Shown here piece by piece: positions 47,512 through 56,337 of a stretch of 64,000 nucleotides of DNA. The first letter of the stretch is position 1; each line of letters starts with the position of its first letter. The position numbers and the translations under genes are program-made. The stretch is from Pedobacter sp. B4-66 (lineage in GTDB: Bacteria > Bacteroidota > Bacteroidia > Sphingobacteriales > Sphingobacteriaceae), in the NCBI RefSeq assembly GCF_018492665.1, contig NZ_JAFVME010000003.1:744001-808000 (forward strand). Reading direction: 5' to 3'. The notes under the pieces are model-generated. The model was given only the letters and a program-made list of their open reading frames with translations. It did not search any database and was not told where the DNA came from.

Positions 47512-49323
47512 ATGCTCCAATTACTTCAATCTATTAATTTATTCGTTAGCAAATTAGTGCAGCGCGAAACTGATTCTATAAATCAGGCTCGTGTTAAAAT
47601 GCTAACTTATATCTTGATTTTATATTTACCGTATACAACAATATTAATCATTGCCTATTATATCGGTGGAGAGACGCAGCATTTAATCAGGGTAAGTTCT
47701 GTTTTCATTACTTGCGCATTTCTTATTGCTATTATTTATTATAACCAAGCATGGAAATTTGCTTCACACATTGTTATCTGTGCCCTCACTTTGGCCGTAT
47801 TCAGTAATATATCATTTTACGCCCGCAGTGTAAATGTAGAGACATTACAATTCATTTGGTTTGCAAGCGCACTCAGTTTCTATATGCATGGTTTAAAATG
47901 GGGCTGGTTTTACTCAACAATCAATATAGTTCCTGTACTTATATATATAGCTGTTAACAACAAAACTCATTTCTATTTCGGATCGGGTCCATATGAGGTT
48001 TCAAATGCTACTCATCTTTTTGTTACAGCTTATAATTTTTTGTGGATCATTTACCTGCACTATTATTTTTTCAAGGCATTTAATCATATTTTCATTAAGC
48101 TAAGCGTTGCAAAAAATGAGCTTAAGGGGCTTAATGAAAAACTTACCACCACATTATCCGACCTTAAAAATACTTCTGATGCCAGGATGAATTTTCTCTC
48201 AACAATGTCTCATGAATTACGTACTCCTCTAAATGGGGTAATTGGGATATCAAATGCACTATTACTCCAAAATCCACGAGAAGACCAGGAAGAGAACTTA
48301 GCTGTTCTTAAATTTTCTGCCGAAAACTTATTGTTGCTTATCAATGATGTTCTCGATTTTAATAAGTTCGATTCGGATAAAGCCGAACTGGAAAACATCC
48401 CTTTCAACTTAACTGAACTTATAAAAAATAACTATTCAAGTCTTAAATTGAAGGCTCGCGAAAAAATGCTTGATTTAAATCTTTCTATTACAGAAGATCT
48501 AGCTGGTAAAATTGTAACTAGTGATCCAACAAGATTAACTCAAGTATTATTGAATCTATTAAATAATGCAATAAAATTTACTGAGAACGGCTTTATAAGC
48601 TTAAATATAGAGACGGTAAACTTAACTGAAAGTCAAATAATCATCCGTTTTATCGTTGAAGATAGTGGTATTGGCATTGATCCTCAAAAGCAACAATACA
48701 TTTTTGAGCCTTTTATGCAAGCCTCTACCAGTATAAACAGAAATTATGGTGGCACTGGTCTTGGTCTTCCTATTGTTAAAAAGGTTTTAACCATGTTTAA
48801 TAGTAAAATTAACATGATTAGTACTCCTCAGGTTGGCACTAAATTCTTTTTTGATATTGATTTTCAATACCAAATCACCAACACACAAACCTCAATTAAA
48901 TCAATAACCCCAAGTTTTGAGTTAGCCGAGCTCAGAGTCCTCGTTGCGGAAGATAATCCAGTAAATGTTCTTGTTATTAAAAAAACTTTAGAACGTTGGA
49001 ATATCCAACCAATGATTGCAGAAAATGGAGCCGTTGCACTTCAAAAAATGGAATTAGAAGATTTCGACATTATCCTAATGGATCTTTACATGCCAGTAAT
49101 GGATGGATATCAAACAGCATTGGCAATACGCAAAATGGATAATAGAATTAAAGCCAAAGTACCGATAATAGCACTTACTGCAACAGTGAGCGACAATGTA
49201 ATGGAAAAAGTTACAGAAGCCGGAATGAATGATTACTTACCAAAACCGTTTAATCCGGAACATCTTTACAGTAAGCTAAAAAAACTAACTATTGAAGTCG
49301 AAAAGTTATCGAAGATATTGTAA
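47512..49323 (+). CDS. Hybrid histidine kinase with membrane domain
   Basis: The 603-residue protein has about six membrane helices (roughly 30-190) with no large periplasmic sensor, then a short coiled coil (VAKNELKGLNEKLTTTLSDL), a HisKA domain with phospho-acceptor His234 (MSHELRTPLNG), a HATPase_c domain (LLNNAIKF, EDSGIGID, GGTGLGLPI) and a receiver domain with phospho-acceptor Asp524 (LMDLYMPVMDG). No response regulator gene is adjacent, so phosphotransfer may go on to a protein encoded elsewhere. Its 3' end overlaps folE by 18 bases tail to tail. Confidence 0.92.
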   Translation: MLQLLQSINLFVSKLVQRETDSINQARVKMLTYILILYLPYTTILIIAYYIGGETQHLIRVSSVFITCAFLIAIIYYNQAWKFASHIVICALTLAVFSNISFYARSVNVETLQFIWFASALSFYMHGLKWGWFYSTINIVPVLIYIAVNNKTHFYFGSGPYEVSNATHLFVTAYNFLWIIYLHYYFFKAFNHIFIKLSVAKNELKGLNEKLTTTLSDLKNTSDARMNFLSTMSHELRTPLNGVIGISNALLLQNPREDQEENLAVLKFSAENLLLLINDVLDFNKFDSDKAELENIPFNLTELIKNNYSSLKLKAREKMLDLNLSITEDLAGKIVTSDPTRLTQVLLNLLNNAIKFTENGFISLNIETVNLTESQIIIRFIVEDSGIGIDPQKQQYIFEPFMQASTSINRNYGGTGLGLPIVKKVLTMFNSKINMISTPQVGTKFFFDIDFQYQITNTQTSIKSITPSFELAELRVLVAEDNPVNVLVIKKTLERWNIQPMIAENGAVALQKMELEDFDIILMDLYMPVMDGYQTALAIRKMDNRIKAKVPIIALTATVSDNVMEKVTEAGMNDYLPKPFNPEHLYSKLKKLTIEVEKLSKIL

Positions 49324-50001
49324 AAATTCATCCTTAGTTGCCTTTTCTAAAAATGCACCTGAATACTCAGCCGTTACAGTACTACTGTTTATGTCTTTTA
49401 TTCCTCTTGATGAAACACATAAATGAACCGCATCAATCACCACCGCTACATCGTCTGTTTCCAAAACATTCTTTAACTCATTAGCAATTTGAATTGTTAA
49501 ACGTTCTTGCACCTGTGGTCTTTGCGCATAATATTGAACTATTCGGTTTAGCTTTGACAAACCAATAACCTTTCCTGAAGAAACATAGGCAATATGTGCT
49601 TTACCAATAATAGGTACAAAGTGATGCTCACAATTAGAATAAAGCGTTATATTTTTTTCGACCAGCATCTGATTATATTGATATTTATTATCAAACAAAG
49701 TAATCTGTGGTTTATTTGCCGGATTAAGGCCACTAAACACCTCCTTCACGAACATTTTTGCAACGCGACCAGGTGTTCCACTAAGACTATCATCTGTAAG
49801 ATCAAGCCCAAGTGTTTGCATTATTTCTCTAAAATGCCCAGCAATAATCTTAATTTTTTCCTGATCTCCTAATTCAAAAGCATCGGCTCTTAAGGGAGTA
49901 TCATAAGAGGTACCAATATGTTGCTCGCCTAGTAAATCTTCAAGCTCGGTTAAAGAAAGGTTATTGTCCGTTGTGTTCAACGCGGTTCCATTCTGTTTCA
50001 T
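49306..50001 (-). CDS. folE: GTP cyclohydrolase I
   Basis: The 231-residue enzyme has the zinc and substrate motifs of type IA FolE: SNCEHHFVPIIGKAHIAY, IGLSKLNRIVQYYAQRPQVQ and HLCVSSRGI. It converts GTP to dihydroneopterin triphosphate, the first step of folate and pterin synthesis. The first 45 residues are a variable extension. It is convergent with the histidine kinase gene and separated by a terminator from the cupredoxin gene. Confidence 0.96.
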   Translation of the reverse strand: MKQNGTALNTTDNNLSLTELEDLLGEQHIGTSYDTPLRADAFELGDQEKIKIIAGHFREIMQTLGLDLTDDSLSGTPGRVAKMFVKEVFSGLNPANKPQITLFDNKYQYNQMLVEKNITLYSNCEHHFVPIIGKAHIAYVSSGKVIGLSKLNRIVQYYAQRPQVQERLTIQIANELKNVLETDDVAVVIDAVHLCVSSRGIKDINSSTVTAEYSGAFLEKATKDEFLQYLR

Positions 50002-50041
50002 AAGGTATTATGACTAATTGATAATAAGAATTGGCAAATAT

Positions 50042-50083
50042 AAAAAAGAGGTTATCTAAAATTACTGACATTGCCTCTTTTTT
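50042..50083 (-). terminator. Terminator of the DUF4142-cupredoxin operon
   Basis: AAAAAAGAGG (50042-50051) pairs with CCTCTTTTTT (50074-50083) around a 22-base loop. On the minus strand the stem ends in a T-run, as needed after the cupredoxin gene. The long loop makes it weaker than the other hairpins in the window. Confidence 0.6.
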
Positions 50084-50111
50084 ATTTCCACCCTAAAGAA
50101 ATAAGTTGGTA

Positions 50112-50432
50112 CTATTGTACTCTAATCTTGCCTTTCATTACTACATGAATACTACAATAGTAATTTGCTGTACTGGTTATTTCTTTTTTCCATGAGCTTC
50201 CTGGTGGTATTAATGAGGAAGTCCAGCGCTTTTCACCCTCTTCAGTTACATCATGAGCCATCATATCACGGTTTATCCATACTACGGTATCGCCTTGCTT
50301 AACGGTTATATCATCAGGCATAAACTTCATGTCTTTAATCTCAACAGTGTAAACTTTTGGTTTCTCTGATGTTAAGGAACAGCTTGCCGATAGAAAAGCT
50401 ATAAGTACAAAACAGATACCGTACTTGTTCAT
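50112..50432 (-). CDS. Type 1 copper (cupredoxin) lipoprotein
   Basis: The 106-residue protein has a lipoprotein signal with acceptor Cys18 (LSASC) and a plastocyanin-like fold with complete copper ligands: His60 (MMAHDV), Cys93 (YYCSIH), His96 and Met99. It probably carries electrons at the periplasmic face of a membrane. It follows the DUF4142 gene by six bases on the same strand and ends at a terminator. The partner oxidoreductase is not in the window. Confidence 0.92.
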   Translation of the reverse strand: MNKYGICFVLIAFLSASCSLTSEKPKVYTVEIKDMKFMPDDITVKQGDTVVWINRDMMAHDVTEEGEKRWTSSLIPPGSSWKKEITSTANYYCSIHVVMKGKIRVQ

Positions 50433-50438
50433 CTTAAT

Positions 50439-50978
50439 TTATTTAAAATTCATTTGTACCATTTCTGCATGGCTCAAGTGCGTTTTTAATGCAGGAACAA
50501 CCTTTTCTAACAAGGCTTTTAATTCTGCATTTTTAGCTGTAGGAATCAATAGGCCTTCTACCGTAGAAATTACTGCTTTATGATAAGCTACCTCATTGTC
50601 GATATAGGCCCTATCAAATGCTTTTCCTGATTTAGAAAGTAATGATTTTTTTGTTTTTTCTGCATCAGCCATTAGCTTTTTGCTTACAGCATTGTCTTTA
50701 GGAGTTACTTTTAACTTGGTAACCAATGCTACTGCTTGCGCGATGACGGCTTTGTGATCATTAGTCATGGTTTCAGCAAACTTAAGAATATCTGGATTCT
50801 TAGATTTAATTTTGGCCACAGCTGCATAATTGATATCAATTTGGTTGGCTGTAACCGCAACAGACGCCACTTCGGCATCATTTAATTTAGGGCTCTGAGC
50901 AAGTGATGTTGCTGTAAACACCACTGATAATGCCAGTGTGATCATACTGGATGATGCTAACATTTTAATCATTTTCAT
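50439..50978 (-). CDS. DUF4142 (ferritin-like) exported protein
   Basis: The start at 50978 (MKMIKMLASSSMITLALSVV) begins a signal peptide and is preferred over an ATG eight codons upstream. The 179-residue protein has a DUF4142 four-helix bundle with the conserved FAETMTNDHKAVIAQAVAL and HKAVISTVEGLL segments. The function of DUF4142 is unknown; several are stress-linked and predicted periplasmic. It is the first gene of a two-gene operon with a copper protein. Confidence 0.88.
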   Translation of the reverse strand: MKMIKMLASSSMITLALSVVFTATSLAQSPKLNDAEVASVAVTANQIDINYAAVAKIKSKNPDILKFAETMTNDHKAVIAQAVALVTKLKVTPKDNAVSKKLMADAEKTKKSLLSKSGKAFDRAYIDNEVAYHKAVISTVEGLLIPTAKNAELKALLEKVVPALKTHLSHAEMVQMNFK

Positions 50979-51136
50979 GTTTCTAAGATTTATTATTTTC
51001 ACTTAATAACTATTAGAGACAGCCTGATTAAAAAGGGTTACATTATTTTATTCTTTCAGTCTCCCTGACTATTCGATCGTTTTGATTATTTAACATAACT
51101 TAGCAAATCATACAAAACTCTTCAACAAAACAATAG

Positions 51137-51991
51137 ATGCAAGAGCTTATTTCGCCATCAGGAGAACAGCTATTAAGTGTAAAAGAAGCCACACAAAAGG
51201 AACTCAGCATACCTGCTCAGTCGATCATGTACACGGTATTGTTCATTAAAGAAGGAAAAGGATTATACCATGCTGACTTTGGTGTTTTTCCTTTTACTGC
51301 TCCTGCTTTGTTATTTTCTACACCTCTCCAAGTTATCTATCTTGAAAAAGCTGAGTCTGTAAAATGCACTCAACTACAGTTTCATGGCGATTTTTATTGC
51401 ATTGAATTACACCGCACAGAAGTGCGCTGCAATGGACTGTTATTCAATAACATTTACATAGACCCAATTGTAGCTTTAACAGAAAAGGAGGCAAAAATAT
51501 TTGAATCGGTGATAAGTGATTTGAAAGAAGAATTGAACCACAAAACCCTTTCTGATATCGTTCCACGCGCTTACCTCCAACTCTTTTTAGCCAAATCGAG
51601 CAGCATCAAAATGAATGCGATTTCAAATAAGCATAACGAAAGAGATGAACTTATGGAACGATTTAGTCAACTACTAGAAGAACATTACCTCAGTTTACGT
51701 AAACCTGCAGATTACGCAGAATTACTTTCCATGTCGAGGGATAACTTTACCAGACGTTGCACCCGATACTTCAGAAAATCTCCTTCTCAGTTAATTCAGG
51801 AAAGGTTGATACTTGAGGCAAAGAAACAGCTCCATTTAACCCGTCAAAGCATTAAAGAAATTGCCTATAACTTGCGGTTTCAAGATGAATTCTATTTTAG
51901 CCGGGTATTTAAAAAATTCACTAAAGTATCTCCGCAAGGCTTTAGAGACAAAACAGGTATCTCAATTGTAGCGGATATGTCCAAGGATTAG
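51137..51991 (+). CDS. AraC family transcriptional regulator
   Basis: The 284-residue protein has an N-terminal cupin-like sensing region (GLYHADFGVFPFTAPALLF) and a C-terminal AraC domain (about 180-275) with two helix-turn-helix units: YAELLSMSRDNFTRRCTRYF and IKEIAYNLRFQDEFYFSRVF. The DUF417 gene lies 60 bases downstream in the same direction with its own candidate promoter and is a likely target. Confidence 0.92.
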   Translation: MQELISPSGEQLLSVKEATQKELSIPAQSIMYTVLFIKEGKGLYHADFGVFPFTAPALLFSTPLQVIYLEKAESVKCTQLQFHGDFYCIELHRTEVRCNGLLFNNIYIDPIVALTEKEAKIFESVISDLKEELNHKTLSDIVPRAYLQLFLAKSSSIKMNAISNKHNERDELMERFSQLLEEHYLSLRKPADYAELLSMSRDNFTRRCTRYFRKSPSQLIQERLILEAKKQLHLTRQSIKEIAYNLRFQDEFYFSRVFKKFTKVSPQGFRDKTGISIVADMSKD

Positions 51992-52027
51992 CCTCTTTTG
52001 TCCATGTTCCCCTAACCAACATAGCTA

Positions 52028-52035
52028 TAGATTTG
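52028..52035 (+). promoter_or_regulatory. -7 promoter box for the DUF417 gene
   Basis: TAGATTTG matches TAnnTTTG exactly, 16 bases before the ATG at 52052. It suggests that DUF417 is transcribed separately from the preceding AraC gene. Confidence 0.5.
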
Positions 52036-52051
52036 CTTAAAAATCAATAGC

Positions 52052-52621
52052 ATGAAAAATTCTATCATAAATACCATAGCCAATCTAGATCAATTAGGAA
52101 AAAATGCAATCCGTTTTGGAATTGTTGTTGTTTTCCTTTGGATTGGAGGCTTAAAATTTTTCGCTTACGAGGCCGATGGCGTTGTTCCATTTGTAGCCAA
52201 TAGCCCATTTATGTCTTTCTTCTATAATCATCCTGATGATTACAAAACCCACATGAATAAAGAAGGCGAATTGATTCCAGCTAATCATCAATGGCATATT
52301 GACAACAACACTTACGGATTTTCTGCTGGTTTAGGAATATTTCTGATTACACTTGGCTTGTTAGTTGCATTACATAAAGTAGTTCCTTTAGCAAGCATGG
52401 TTGGTAGTGGTTTGATATTCCTGATGTCATTAGGCACCCTGTCATTCTTAATTACTACACCCGAAAGCTGGGTACCACACTTAACAGATGAACAATGGGG
52501 ATTCCCTTACCTCTCTGGCCGTGGACGACTGGTTATTAAAGACATTGTGATACTTGGTGGAGCGATCATTACAATGAGTGAGTCTGCAAAGCTCTATCTT
52601 CAAAGAAAGAACAATAACTAA
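52052..52621 (+). CDS. DUF417 (YkgB-like) membrane protein
   Basis: The 189-residue inner-membrane protein has four hydrophobic helices, with the family segment FGIVVVFLWIGGLKFFAYEADGV-like (IGGLKFFAYEADGVVPFVAN) and SPFMSF. YkgB-type proteins are small and of unknown role; some are induced by oxidants such as hypochlorite. It follows an AraC regulator that may control it. Its stop interlocks with that of the convergent PAP2 gene in four shared bases (52618-52621). Confidence 0.85.
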   Translation: MKNSIINTIANLDQLGKNAIRFGIVVVFLWIGGLKFFAYEADGVVPFVANSPFMSFFYNHPDDYKTHMNKEGELIPANHQWHIDNNTYGFSAGLGIFLITLGLLVALHKVVPLASMVGSGLIFLMSLGTLSFLITTPESWVPHLTDEQWGFPYLSGRGRLVIKDIVILGGAIITMSESAKLYLQRKNNN

Positions 52622-53223
52622 TTTGGCCTCATAAACCTAAACGATAACGCTGTTCCTGTGCCCAATAAGGCACCGGCAGCTACATCTGTAGGATAATGAA
52701 CGCCTAAATATAATCGCGAGAAACTAACCGAGCTAGCCCACAAATATGCCGGAGCTACTACATACCATTTCGGATAAGCTTGCGACAAAGCCGTAGCTGT
52801 TGTAAACGATGTAGAAGTATGTCCTGAAGGAAACGAATAATGTGATGGCTGATAAACTGCATTAATCTTAACATTTGCAAGAAATGGTCGCGGGCGTTTA
52901 ACAGCTTTTTTGACCAGCATTGTAACAAGGGCATTTACCGCTGAACTACTAAATATGTAGAAAGCATTTTGCCTCATTTCCTTGTCTTTACCAATTACAC
53001 CGGCTGCAAATAAACCCACCGGAACACCAACATTAACTACGTCATTGTTATTAGACAGAAACATGAAAAAGCCAGTTTTCTCTGGCGTCCGTGTTTCAGA
53101 AAGCCCTATAAGTATCTGATCATCTAATCTTTGTAATCCATTCTGAGCAAAGCCACGAAGTGGTAACAAAGACATTAAACCAATTTGAATTACCAGTAAG
53201 TATTTAAAGTATTGTTTTTTCAA
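52618..53223 (-). CDS. PAP2 superfamily phosphatase, TTG start
   Basis: The 201-residue protein has a signal peptide (MKKQYFKYLLVIQIGLMSLL) and the three PAP2 motifs: KKAVKRPRPF, FPSGHTSTSF and SRLYLGVHYPTDVAAG. Such enzymes dephosphorylate lipids such as undecaprenyl pyrophosphate or phosphatidylglycerol phosphate in the membrane or periplasm. The first codon is TTG, preceded seven bases upstream by AAGGAGGA, a strong Shine-Dalgarno site. Both points are unusual for Bacteroidota and fix the start. Confidence 0.9.
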   Translation of the reverse strand: MKKQYFKYLLVIQIGLMSLLPLRGFAQNGLQRLDDQILIGLSETRTPEKTGFFMFLSNNNDVVNVGVPVGLFAAGVIGKDKEMRQNAFYIFSSSAVNALVTMLVKKAVKRPRPFLANVKINAVYQPSHYSFPSGHTSTSFTTATALSQAYPKWYVVAPAYLWASSVSFSRLYLGVHYPTDVAAGALLGTGTALSFRFMRPN

Positions 53224-53230
53224 TGGTTGT

Positions 53231-53238
53231 TCCTCCTT
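53231..53238 (-). promoter_or_regulatory. Strong ribosome binding site of the PAP2 gene
   Basis: On the minus strand the bases read AAGGAGGA, followed by a seven-base spacer and a TTG codon. Most Bacteroidota genes lack such a site, so here it probably compensates for the weak start codon. Confidence 0.7.
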
Positions 53239-53316
53239 ATATTACTTAATAAACTTGCACAAATTATAATTCAAAATAACAGTTAGTTTCTGAATATACT
53301 ATCATAAGCATATCAC

Positions 53317-54246
53317 TTAATTTAAAATTATTGCTTCCTGATCTTGGTCGCTCACCATTTCTTTTAAAAAGATTTCCTGAATTTGTTTCACCTCTTCCAG
53401 ATACATCGTTTTCTTTCTGGTGCCAAAATAAAGCGTATTTTCTATTACATTGTATCCCTCCCAAATGTGCTTTACATTACCAGAATCAAGTTCTTTTTTT
53501 GATAAAAAATCAGGAATAACAGCTACCCCATTTCCACCACTTAAACAGCGGATAATTGAACTCATGTTAGGTACAATATAATTGGGTTTAAAGTCGGGTC
53601 TTTTACCAAAGTTGATATGCCAAAACCTACGCAAATGCTCCATATCGCCAGTTGTACCATACCAGGTTTGGCGTTTTAACCAATCCTGTATGCCATTTAG
53701 GTCTTTGCTTTTCAGTAAAGGATCAAGCTCTTCAGTTGATGTTCTTGAGCCACCAATCACTACTATTCTTTCTTTAAAAAACGGGGTATAAGCCAAGCCT
53801 TTATAATCGCCTTTATGGGGGGTAATAATCAAATCCAAAATACCATTATCCAAATCACTTAGCATTTGAGGATAGTCGCCAAATTTAATGATCACATTAA
53901 ACTCTAAACTTGGTAAATACGATTCCAATGTAAACTGAAAAGTTTCGAAACACATACCTATACTTATTGTCGGCTTTTCCTTTTCAGCACTTTTATGAAA
54001 ATGTCGCTCTGCTTCTTCTAACTTACAAAGTGATTCCTGTATATAGTTGTAAAGTATCTTTCCGCGCTCTGTTGACACCATTTTACGTGAGGTACGATCA
54101 AATAATTTGTAACCAACGTACGACTCCAAAGAACTTAAATGTAAACTCACTCCCGGTTGCGAAACATACAACGACTCGGCCGCACCTGTTAGCGTTCCGG
54201 TTTCATAAATAGCCTTAAAGGTTCTGAACCACTCTAAATTAACCAT
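53317..54246 (-). CDS. LysR family transcriptional regulator
   Basis: The 309-residue protein has the N-terminal LysR helix-turn-helix (LEWFRTFKAIYETGTLTGAA, VSQPGVSLHLSSLES) and a periplasmic-binding-type effector domain (about 90-300). It is divergent from the quinone reductase gene, with about 110 bases between their start codons, the usual geometry for regulator and target. The effector is unknown; a quinone or electrophile is plausible from the target genes. Confidence 0.92.
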   Translation of the reverse strand: MVNLEWFRTFKAIYETGTLTGAAESLYVSQPGVSLHLSSLESYVGYKLFDRTSRKMVSTERGKILYNYIQESLCKLEEAERHFHKSAEKEKPTISIGMCFETFQFTLESYLPSLEFNVIIKFGDYPQMLSDLDNGILDLIITPHKGDYKGLAYTPFFKERIVVIGGSRTSTEELDPLLKSKDLNGIQDWLKRQTWYGTTGDMEHLRRFWHINFGKRPDFKPNYIVPNMSSIIRCLSGGNGVAVIPDFLSKKELDSGNVKHIWEGYNVIENTLYFGTRKKTMYLEEVKQIQEIFLKEMVSDQDQEAIILN

Positions 54247-54313
54247 AACAATCTATCATAATTATAATACAAATGTATGATTTATATTATTTTAATAGTA
54301 ATAGATCTTGCCG

Positions 54314-54321
54314 TAATTTTG
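54314..54321 (+). promoter_or_regulatory. -7 promoter box for the quinone reductase operon
   Basis: TAATTTTG matches TAnnTTTG exactly in the region between the LysR gene and the ATG at 54358. It lies downstream of the alternative in-frame start at 54277, which argues against that start. Confidence 0.55.
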
Positions 54322-54357
54322 TCATCACAATTAAGAAGTAAAATCAATTCTATTAAA

Positions 54358-55011
54358 ATGGAAACAACAAAAATATTTGTAATTAACGGCGGACAGGTCT
54401 TTGGACACTCTGGAGGTCGTTTTAATAAAACAGTTTTTGATACCACCCGTCAGTTTTTTAATGACAAAGAAGGATTTGAAATCAGATCTACAGATGTAAA
54501 TGAAGATTACGATCCAAAACAAGAAGTTGAGAACTACGTGTGGGCTGATATCGTTATTTACCATACCCCTATCTGGTGGTTTCAGGTACCTCACGGATTA
54601 AAAAAATATATTGATGTAGTGTTCACGGAAGGTCATCAAAGTGGAATTTATCATAGCGACGGGCGTTCATCACAAAACCCAGCCATCAATTACGGCACTG
54701 GCGGTATGCTACATGGCAAAAAATACATGGTTACATCATCGTGGAACGCACCAAAAGAAGCATTTACATTACCTGGTGAGTTCTTTAATGAAACCAGTGT
54801 TGATGATGGCGCATTATTCGGTTTTCACCGCATGAATGCCTTTACCGGAATGAAACCACTGCCAGGTTTACACTTTCACGATGTAGAAAAGAATGCTAAT
54901 ATTGCAGCTGATCTTGAAAGATACACTAAACACTTAAACAACATTTTTATAAACAAAGAACATGAGCATTTACTTAACAGCAATCTCCAGAGCGAAAGCA
55001 CAACACGTTGA
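54358..55011 (+). CDS. MdaB-like NAD(P)H quinone reductase (flavodoxin fold)
   Basis: The 217-residue protein starts METTKIFVINGGQVFGHSGG and has the flavodoxin-type FMN/FAD pocket (YHTPIWWFQVPHGLKKYIDV, VTSSWNAPKEAF, GFHRMNAF), matching MdaB, which reduces quinones by two electrons. The start at 54358 follows the -7 box. The next gene begins inside it (overlap 50 bases, different frame), so translation is probably coupled. The LysR regulator opposite is the likely controller. Confidence 0.92.
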   Translation: METTKIFVINGGQVFGHSGGRFNKTVFDTTRQFFNDKEGFEIRSTDVNEDYDPKQEVENYVWADIVIYHTPIWWFQVPHGLKKYIDVVFTEGHQSGIYHSDGRSSQNPAINYGTGGMLHGKKYMVTSSWNAPKEAFTLPGEFFNETSVDDGALFGFHRMNAFTGMKPLPGLHFHDVEKNANIAADLERYTKHLNNIFINKEHEHLLNSNLQSESTTR

Positions 55012-55252
55012 TCAGTTTAAAGCCCTTTTATTGAATTTGGTTGTAGAGTCCAGAAAAGAAGTGGCCTGCATTCAATACGATCTTCATCAATCAGCAGAAG
55101 ATCCTGCTTTGTTCATCTTTCATGAAGAATGGGCAAGCAAAGAAAGCTTGGAGCTACATAACCAAACGCCTCATATATTAAATTTTATTAAGGAGTCTGC
55201 CGATATTATTGATGGTAATGTTACTATACATACCACAGAAAAAGTTGCCTGA
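54962..55252 (+). CDS. Antibiotic biosynthesis monooxygenase (ABM) domain protein
   Basis: The 96-residue protein shows the ABM ferredoxin-like fold: IYLTAISRAKAQHVDQFKAL, VACIQYDLHQSAEDPALFIF and HEEWASKESLELHNQTPHIL. Similar small proteins, such as YgiN next to MdaB in E. coli, are thought to oxidise quinols in a quinone redox cycle. Its start overlaps the 3' end of the MdaB-like gene by 50 bases, and an aldo/keto reductase gene follows. Confidence 0.88.
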   Translation: MSIYLTAISRAKAQHVDQFKALLLNLVVESRKEVACIQYDLHQSAEDPALFIFHEEWASKESLELHNQTPHILNFIKESADIIDGNVTIHTTEKVA

Positions 55253-55297
55253 CATTAAATAGCTATCTCAGATAGCGCAACAAAAGAATAAAAAACA

Positions 55298-56284
55298 ATG
55301 GAATACAGAAAATTAGGAAAAACAGATTTAAACTTATCAGCTATTACTTACGGTGCTTTTGCAATCGGTGGAAATATGTGGGGAGGAAATGAGAAACAGG
55401 ATTCAATCGATGCCGTTCATGCATCTTTAGATCATGGAGTTACCAGCTTAGATACTGCTCCCTTTTACGGTTTTGGTTTAAGTGAAGAACTTATTGGCCA
55501 AGCAATTAAAGGTAAAGACAGAAGTAAAATCCAGCTATTAAGTAAATTTGGTTTAGTTTGGGACGGTAGCAATAACGGAAAAGGCGAGTTCTTTTTTGAC
55601 GCTAATGACAACGGAAAAACCGTTCCTATTTATAAATACGCTGCAAAAGCAAACATTATAAAAGAGGTTGAAGAAAGCTTAAAACGATTGGGAACAGATT
55701 ACTTAGACCTGTTGCAATTACACTGGCCAGACGCTACTACGCCAATAAGCGAAACTATGGAAGCGCTCGAAAACTTGATCCAACAAGGAAAAATCAGAGC
55801 TGCCGGAGTAAGTAATTATAGTCTTGATCAGCTAAAAGAAGCAGAAAAAACGACATCTATAGCTTCAAATCAGCTTCCTTACAGCATGCTTAACAAAGCA
55901 ATTGAAAATGACATAGTCTCTTATGCTATAGCAAACAACATCGGTATTATTGCCTATAGCCCTTTAGAAAGAGGTTTGCTTACCGGTAAATACTTTAAAG
56001 AAGCTACCCTAAAATCTGATGATCATAGAAACGGTTACTTTGGTCAGTTTGACCCTGAAAAAGTAAAATCATTTCTGAATGCTATAGAGCCTTTGGCAAT
56101 AAGCAAAGGCGCTTCATTATCTCAATTGGTGTTAAAATGGACAACATTGCAACCAGGTATCACTATAATACTTGCAGGTGCAAGAAACGCAACACAAGCT
56201 ATTGATAATGCCAAAGCGATCAACATTTCTCTTAATGAGGATGAACTTGCTTTAATTAATACTGAGCTAAAGAAAATTAATTAA
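55298..56284 (+). CDS. Aldo/keto reductase
   Basis: The 328-residue enzyme has the aldo/keto reductase barrel with Asp and Tyr in SLDTAPFYGFGLSEE, the catalytic His in LDLLQLHWPDA, and the NADPH-binding C-terminal segment IILAGARNATQAIDNAKAI. It reduces carbonyls with NADPH. Genes in order are MdaB-like, ABM and this one, so the set may jointly detoxify quinones and aldehydes under LysR control. It ends at a bidirectional terminator. Confidence 0.93.
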   Translation: MEYRKLGKTDLNLSAITYGAFAIGGNMWGGNEKQDSIDAVHASLDHGVTSLDTAPFYGFGLSEELIGQAIKGKDRSKIQLLSKFGLVWDGSNNGKGEFFFDANDNGKTVPIYKYAAKANIIKEVEESLKRLGTDYLDLLQLHWPDATTPISETMEALENLIQQGKIRAAGVSNYSLDQLKEAEKTTSIASNQLPYSMLNKAIENDIVSYAIANNIGIIAYSPLERGLLTGKYFKEATLKSDDHRNGYFGQFDPEKVKSFLNAIEPLAISKGASLSQLVLKWTTLQPGITIILAGARNATQAIDNAKAINISLNEDELALINTELKKIN

Positions 56285-56302
56285 TTCACTTTAATAACCA
56301 TC

Positions 56303-56337
56303 AAAAAGAGCACTGAAACTAATCCAGTGCTCTTTTT
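56303..56337. terminator. Bidirectional terminator
   Basis: AAAAAGAGCACTG (56303-56315) pairs with CAGTGCTCTTTTT (56325-56337) around a nine-base loop. The right arm lies within the last codons of the convergent iron permease gene, so its coding end and the stem overlap. Confidence 0.9.

Noticed and set aside
54277-54357. Upstream in-frame start of the quinone reductase gene
   Set aside because: The candidate promoter at 54314-54321 lies downstream of it, and the family N-terminus begins at 54358.
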